DNA of 64,000 nucleotides, from NCBI RefSeq assembly GCF_026914265.1, contig NC_069134.1, forward strand, positions 9,169,758 through 9,233,757, written 5' to 3'. Of this stretch, positions 59,401-64,000 are shown in pieces; position 1 is the stretch's first letter, and every line of letters starts with the position of its first letter. Source of the stretch: Mya arenaria (Eukaryota > Mollusca > Bivalvia > Myida > Myidae). Both the position numbers and the translations under genes were made by a program. The notes beneath the pieces are model-generated. The model worked only from the letters and a program-made list of their open reading frames with translations, did not search any database and was not told the origin of the DNA.

Positions 59401-62400
59401 ATTATCAATGTCCGGTCTGTATTTTGACCATGCATTATAAGTTTTTTTTTAAACTTGCCATGAAGGTTGACCATGTTGAGGCGGTGCGTCACCCACAAGA
59501 TCCAGGTCTGCAACTTAAAGATCAAGGTCACACTTCCAGGGGTAAAATTTCAAAAGCAGTGCTCTATCTTAACCATGCATTATAGGATTTACAGAAAACT
59601 TTCCATGGTGCTTAACCTGATGCTGAGGCCTAGTTTGCAGGTACACATATTTTTCAACACCATGTTATTCTGTGTTGCAATTCCGTAAAAGAAGATTATG
59701 TCTGTGTCAAAGACAAATACTTTTAATGGTGAAGGTATCGCCCTGCCACAAATAATTTGTGACTGCCACAGGAACACTGACTAAATATTCTCTTACTGAG
59801 CGGGTGAAATATTAATGTTGAAAAATACTGTCAGGAATATTATGAGGGTAACTGATGAATGCCATATTGTGCAGTCATCAATTTTTGCCTCCAATGAAAA
59901 CTTTCTGTAACATTGATATTCTTTTGTTGGTTTATGACTTTGTTTCTGCTGGTACTTCTTTTTAAATCAGAAATCTTGTAAACTTAACATTATAACAGTT
60001 GACAATTTCAGATTCATTAATTTTTTATTAAAGAGTTTTAAGCTGTTATGTTTTATGTCAGTATGAAAAACATTTTCAAAATTAAAGAAAAAAAAAACAA
60101 CATTTGTCACAGATAAATACAACAGAGTCAAAATTAACAATTGTTTCTGTTCTACTGTTGTTGTTTTTTACCCTAGCAAATAATATGATGCTGACCAATC
60201 AGATTGTAGGAAATATATCTAGTGTGGTAATATAATTTTCTTGTGACCTTAGATTGAAGGTATATTATATGAATTTGTCAAAATTGTGCACAAGTTCATT
60301 CCTAAAAACAGGAATGATGAGCATTTTACCGTACATGTTTCAGCATCTACTAGAAGGGAGTGAACTCCTGCAAACACTGAGTCGACAACTGGCTGATGTA
60401 TTGCTGAAGGCTGTATCCACCAGGGTTTTTAATCAACATCACCGGCCCACTGGTTTGTAATCTTACAAGAAATTGTTACTTATACAGATTTTGAGACCAT
60501 AAAATTAGACTAATTGTAGACATTGAAACTGTTTAACTGGTCCTGATAGTCTGAAATGCCACTTGTAAAAATAAAATTAGTTCATCTTGGATTGATTTTT
60601 TTCAAAATGTGGACTAGTCTAATACAGCAATGTTCTTGAATGTACTCAAGTTACTAATGCTGGGGAATGTGAGTATTTTCTTTTCATTCAAAAGATACTA
60701 CAAGATCCCAAATATTATGACAACTGATCAATTTTGGGTTTGTTTACATAGCACTAACGGCAGCCGACTGGAAAATGTCAAACAACTTCTTTAAATTCTG
60801 GTTTACTACTGACAAAAAATTACCATGGCAGTAAGAAACAAAAGGGTAAAAACATTCAAAGAAGGAGTATGAAAAGGGTTTGATTTTAATTTTTTTCAAA
60901 CATTTTGTAATAATATACTGATAATACTACTTCCAAATATTTTTTATCAGTATATTATTACAAAATGTTTGAAATCAGTTTAAAATTAAAATATTAATCT
61001 AAGTAAGACTTTGTATGTTTTGTATGGTATTATGTGTTTTGCACTTTGATCTAGTTAAGTTTAGGTCAAGTCTAGAAGGTTTTCAAAGTTACTGGACCTC
61101 TGGTCCAGCTCTCAAAAAAAGTTAACATTGAACCCTGCATTTCTGTGCCCTGGAGGCATTCGGGGGTATTTGTCACTCCTGTGACAGCTCTAGTTTGTTT
61201 TAATCGGCAAATTATATACTTGTACTTGTATAGGTTGTCTTTATTTTGTAAATAGAAAAAAAATATGCTGGAAAATCAGACAGTGCCAGCTACATTCCAA
61301 ATGTCCCGCAACAGAGTGCTTCAAATTACCCAGAATGCAATAGTGAGCCACATGGTAGGAACATGACTTCCTGTGCCAAGGTGGCCATCTTGTTCTCTGG
61401 AGGGATTGATTCCACTGTTATAGCTGCTTTGGTGGACAAGTAAGAGTAAAATTCATATTTTAAATTCATGAAAGCATTCCAAATGTTATAAGTAAGGTGT
61501 GTTATAAAGTTGAAGTTTATAAAAAAGTTCCTCATCTTTTTCAATATATCAAGTGACATAATTGTATTTCATGCTTTTCTGTGGCTTTATAATGGTGGAT
61601 TATACTAACACTGTTTCAAACAGTGAATTTATCAAAAAGATTCACTGTTTCTGAAGTGTTAGCCTGTTTTATTGTAAGAAACAAAGAGAATTACATGCAG
61701 TGCTGAATATGAAGTCATTAGTCTAAAATGTTGCATGTTTTTGTAATGAAATGACAATTGATTATGATTTTAATGAATTCCAAGCATGAAATAAAAAAAT
61801 AAGCTGAAATGTTATTTGCAGTGTAAGATTGATGTGTATTTAAACTTATAACACAAAAACATGGCTTAGCCACTTTAAAATACAGAACTTAATGAAATAT
61901 ATTGCAAACAATTACCCTCTATATGGTGTTGTAAATACTAAGACTTTTTCCCAATCTTCAGATGTTTACCATCAGAGGAGTCCATAGACTTGATAAATGT
62001 TGCCTTCGAACAGAAGCCTAAACAACCTGCCCAGCCAAAGAAGGGCAAGTATGTCTACATTTGTGTTCTGCCTGTACAATTTTAGCTGTTTACATGTATT
62101 GTTTAGTGCGTTGTTTTGCTTCACTCTGATATGACAAGTGTGAATTAATTTACATCAACATTGAACTTAAATTAGTAAGTGTTATGATGTCAGTAAACAA
62201 CATCGCGCTCCCTATTTTATGAAATGTACAAAACTGCATTTTTCTATGACATTTTGTACACAAATATACAAAAATAAGGTATGTGAGAAAAAAGATCAAT
62301 CATGTATTTCATGTCTAGACAGAAAAATCAGACCCTCCAGCTTGCTTCATTGTAGGTAGCTCAGCAAGCCTCCTTAATAGCTAGCATATGTGACCTGGCA

Positions 62401-63279
62401 TTGGATTTTTTATCAGGACCGGAAACACCTGATACATTTTACATATGTGCCCTGGCGTTGGATTTTTTATCAGGACCGGAAACACATGATACATTTTACA
62501 TATGTGCCCAGGAGTTGGATCTGGACTGGAAACACACAATAGAGATTAATAATCCTATTTCAGACCTACTCCAGTGTCTGACAGTGATAGATGGAGCGTC
62601 CCTGACAGACTGACAGGCTACACTGCGCTGTCAGAGCTCAACCCAAGTCGCGCCTGGAACTTCATCGAGGTCAACGTCACAGAGGAAGAACTCAAAGAGG
62701 CCAGGTGGGAAGGCTGAGCATTGTTGTGTTTACAATTAATTTAAACTAACACATAAATGAAATGTTTTCCCAACTCTGTTAAATTATATCAAGACAAATT
62801 TCTTTATTTTGTAAGTGTGCTGACTGACAATTTAAAGAAAACATAACAATATGGTATCTTAAAAGTGGGTCAAGGAAAGTCACTGTGTGCAATTTGACTC
62901 AGCTGTGTCATTAAACTGCAACACATTGACATCCCGGTATCAACCTTCTCTTTGAAGGGATAATATGACTGGTTGAATGTAATTCTACGTTGAGATTGTT
63001 TTACCTTTCTGTTGGGTACATTTGGGGTGGACAGATTTCTGAATAAGACCCATTGACACGATTTACAGAATTAGAATACAATGTGCAATAGTTTTTCTCT
63101 TGATCAAATCTAAGAATTCTTACATATTTTTCAGGCAGGCCCACATCCAAGGCCTTGTTTACCCCCTTCAGACGGTACTGGATGACAGTATTGGCTGTGC
63201 TGTTTGGTTTGCAGCGAGGGGGAAGGGTGTCCATGGAGTTGGGCCTCACAAGGGGAACCCTGTACACAGTACTGCCAGG
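50492..63279 (+). CDS. ASNSD1: Asparagine synthetase domain-containing protein 1 (5' part)
   Basis: Eleven coding exons: 50492-50551, 54659-54859, 56836-56958, 57186-57302, 57555-57723, 58581-58732, 60344-60452, 61256-61439, 61962-62048, 62564-62704, 63135-63279. All junctions are GT-AG and the phases agree throughout, giving 496 codons with no stop. The protein starts MCGICC (class-II glutamine amidotransferase N-terminal Cys), then [31 protein letters not shown] and the synthetase PP-loop [16 protein letters not shown], followed by [17 protein letters not shown] and [19 protein letters not shown]. This is the domain order and wording of animal ASNSD1. The family is usually about 640 aa, so roughly the last 150 residues lie beyond the right edge. 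The domains suggest amide-transfer chemistry; the cellular role is not settled. Exon 1 is isolated by a 4.1-kb intron full of transposons. Confidence 0.93.
51315..51388 (-). other. tRNA-like unit in the 3' LTR
   Basis: 74-nt counterpart of the 5' LTR unit, with box A TAGCTCAGTCGG, a perfect 5-bp anticodon stem CTCGC/GCGAG around CCTGATA, and box B GGTTCGAGCCC. One extra C in the T arm makes it 74 nt. It is followed by T4 (51306-51309). The neighbouring direct repeat at 51292-51434 is the 3' LTR. Confidence 0.75.
51544..51562 (-). other. TRIM primer-binding site (tRNA-Lys type)
   Basis: TGGCGCCCAACGAGGGACC on the minus strand, two bases after the 5' LTR. The first 12 bases, and 16 of the first 18, match the complement of the 3' end of animal tRNA-Lys(CUU) as I recall it. 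Confidence 0.75.
51565..51703 (-). repeat. 5' LTR of the TRIM
   Basis: 139-bp terminal repeat, upstream in element orientation. It contains a tRNA-like Pol III unit (51588-51660) and a T6 run (51577-51582 on the complementary strand) 5 nt beyond it, so box A, box B and terminator all lie inside the LTR. Confidence 0.8.
51588..51660 (-). other. tRNA-like unit in the 5' LTR
   Basis: 73 nt on the minus strand. D arm with box A (TAGCTCAGTTGGTAGAGC), anticodon arm (CTTGC/GCGAG around loop CCTGATA), T arm CTGGG/CCCGG with box B GGTTCAAGGCC, and an acceptor stem that pairs 6 of 7 with wobbles. Position 33 is C instead of the near-invariant U, and the discriminator runs into CAC with no encoded CCA, so it is tRNA-derived and not a decoding tRNA. 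Confidence 0.75.
51789..53018. mobile_element. hAT-like non-autonomous element, 1.23 kb
   Basis: Starts CAGTGTTTGTAATTCTCAGT and ends with an inverted CAGTGTACGAAATTCG. Subterminal GGGCTACTAGCCC-type palindromic words cluster at both ends (51810-51870 and 52930-52990). The flanks are GGGTCT on both sides (51783-51788 and 53019-53024). An 8-bp hAT duplication (TTGGGTCT versus TGGGGTCT) is also possible if the boundary is shifted. No transposase is recognisable inside. Inserted in the Harbinger-like MITE in ASNSD1 intron 1. Confidence 0.7.
53432..53478. repeat. (CA)n/(GCAC)n microsatellite
   Basis: Alternating ACGC and ACAC dinucleotide tract of about 47 bp in ASNSD1 intron 1. Purine-pyrimidine alternation could favour Z-DNA; no function is implied. 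Confidence 0.85.
54151..54545 (+). mobile_element. tRNA-carrying TTAA MITE, copy C (3'-truncated)
   Basis: Begins at TTAA (54151) with AAGCAACTGTGCACCAG, carries the family blocks AACTTGGTATTAATGTGTA, GTAGAATTCATTCCTTATGC and CACGTGATAT, then a tRNA-like unit. Similarity stops soon after a short TTTTTGGTACTTTTT tail, so the right terminus is lost. It lies in ASNSD1 intron 1, about 110 bp before exon 2. Confidence 0.7.
54435..54508 (+). other. tRNA-Cys-like sequence inside MITE copy C
   Basis: Box A TAGCTTAGTGG and box B GGTTTGAACCC, an anticodon arm CTGGA/TCTGG with loop CTGCAAT (anticodon GCA, Cys) and a CGGG/CCCG T arm. The 5' acceptor half (GCCTTTG) does not pair with the 3' half, so it is a tRNA-derived module and not a working tRNA gene. 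Confidence 0.7.
55550..56550. mobile_element. pogo/Tigger-like non-autonomous element
   Basis: About 1.0 kb in ASNSD1 intron 2, flanked by TA on both sides. The left terminus CAGTTGAAACTCGATATGTC and the inverted right terminus CAGTCCAAACTCGCTATGTC continue into shared GTCGA words. Such CAGTNNAAACTCG ends are typical of pogo-group Tc1/mariner elements. No transposase is recognisable. A short (AGAAC)n tract at 56000 may mark another insertion. Confidence 0.7.
59326..59650 (+). repeat. ~145-bp diverged tandem repeat in intron 6
   Basis: CCATGATGAGACGCATGTTG at 59326 recurs as CCATGTTGAGGCGGTGCGTC at 59471, with AAGAYCYAGGTCTG following in both. A weaker third copy begins near 59603. Non-coding, within ASNSD1 intron 6. 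Confidence 0.6.
60895..60973. repeat. Perfect 30-bp inverted repeat, intronic hairpin
   Basis: The 30 bases at 60895-60924 (beginning TTCAAACATTTTG) are repeated exactly in inverted orientation at 60944-60973, around a 19-bp loop. Partial pairing extends outward through AT-rich sequence. It lies in ASNSD1 intron 7 and would form a stable hairpin in the pre-mRNA. Confidence 0.85.
61605..61662. repeat. Imperfect inverted repeat in intron 8
   Basis: CTAACACTGTTTCAAACAGTGAA at 61605-61627 pairs with the segment at 61641-61662 (TTCACTGTTT... GTGTTAG). Possibly the remnant of a very small MITE. Confidence 0.6.
62401..62520 (+). repeat. 57-bp direct repeat in intron 9, ~2 copies
   Basis: TTGGATTTTTTATCAGGACC occurs at 62401 and 62458, with a partial third copy after 62515. 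The repeat keeps a 70-codon frame open, but it lies inside ASNSD1 intron 9 and out of phase with the exons. Confidence 0.75.
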
Positions 63280-63684
63280 GTAGGCAACAAACATTCAATT
63301 TATTTATTTATGGTTTTGGAAAGCATTGTTCAAGTTTTCTACTGTATGAAAAAACAACATGTATGCATTACTTTTGATGACGTCCAATCATGATGGAATT
63401 TGTTAATATTGTTTGTGGCCATAATCTTGGTTAATTTGATTGTTGGGTAAAATCAACCCAGTAAGTTAAGCCACATTTTCAGTATAAAATTGGTCTCTAT
63501 ATTGTGGAGATAATACCGTATTTATTATCCAATCATCATGAGACTTGGTGACATTTTGTGGGCAGATAGTGTCTCAGTCAAGTGAATTGCTTCTGTAACT
63601 CCTTAATGACCCTTTTTAAGTTGCTTTTTACTTATGGATATGCAGAAAAATACTTAAAAATACTTATTTAATTATCATCTTATC

Positions 63685-63754
63685 AGGATTGAACTATGTG
63701 ATAATGTTTAGTTTAAAAACAGGATTGAACTATGTGATAATGTTTAGTTTAAAC
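63685..63754 (+). repeat. 36-bp tandem duplication
   Basis: AGGATTGAACTATGTGATAA and the following 16 bases are repeated immediately at 63721, downstream of the last visible ASNSD1 exon. A recent local duplication. Confidence 0.85.
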
Positions 63755-64000
63755 TTTATTTATTAAACAAATAGCATACAAAAATATGTTTTATGTTTAA
63801 AGATGAAATACATCACAATGTGTTCATAGGCATAATGTCTTGACCAAGTTCAATCCTGAGGTATCACCACAGTTGTGTCCCTTTCATTAAATATTAGCAT
63901 TTGGTTTACTTATTGAGTGGCTATAATGATTAAACAAAGTTCCCAATTTACTACAAGCAGGTGACACATGCAATTCTTGTTTTCACTGAATTTGATATGG

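Noticed and set aside
62401..62613. 70-codon frame with a DFLSGPET repeat
   Set aside because: It lies in ASNSD1 intron 9, is created by the 57-bp repeat, and enters exon 10 in the wrong frame.

Overview
The window is eukaryotic, AT-rich nuclear DNA, most likely from a bivalve mollusc. The evidence is GT-AG introns in a conserved animal gene (ASNSD1), several families of short cut-and-paste transposon derivatives, very large minisatellites, and single-coding-exon genes for secreted, repetitive, Cys-poor proteins of the kind found in shell, periostracum or byssus matrices. The taxon and the matrix role are inferences; no species-diagnostic gene is present.

Layout. 0.3-0.9 kb: decayed LINE ORF2 tail (minus). 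1.3-2.2 kb: broken Gly/Met-rich paralogue of the intact gene at 7.6 kb. 2.6-4.7 kb: two minisatellites (48 bp and 38 bp). 7.6-8.5 kb: intact secreted Gly/Met-rich protein gene. 8.6-18.7 kb: gene-poor DNA with at least seven MITE-type elements. 18.7-22.6 kb: gene for a 1041-aa secreted Phe/Ser/Gly-rich protein. 26.1-28.7 kb: reverse-transcriptase relic and TTAA-flanked MITEs, one carrying a tRNA-like Pol III promoter. 29.1-31.6 kb: gene for a 795-aa secreted Asn/Arg/Gly-rich protein. 32.3-32.9 kb: 160-bp degenerate tandem repeat. 33.9-46.2 kb: a 12.3-kb minisatellite of about 280 copies of a 44-bp unit. 48.4-49.8 kb: minus-strand gene for a secreted, probably GPI-anchored EGF-domain protein. 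50.5-63.3 kb: first 11 coding exons of ASNSD1 on the plus strand, divergent from the EGF gene and running off the right edge.

The three intact repetitive-protein genes share one plan: a splice acceptor 11-15 nt before the ATG, a signal peptide, and the whole protein in one coding exon with low-complexity tandem repeats and few or no cysteines. This looks like a local cluster of fast-evolving extracellular matrix genes. ASNSD1 is the only gene I can assign to a named conserved family with confidence.

The most unusual object is a 412-bp miniature LTR retrotransposon (TRIM) in ASNSD1 intron 1. Its LTRs each contain a 73-74-nt tRNA-like Pol III unit with box A, box B and a T-run terminator. It has a primer-binding site matching tRNA-Lys, a short purine tract, TG...CA ends and a 4-bp target duplication, and it is inserted inside a Harbinger-like MITE whose empty site is visible in other copies in this window. 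The second is the 12.3-kb array, in which nearly every unit presents a strong 5' splice-donor consensus on the plus strand.
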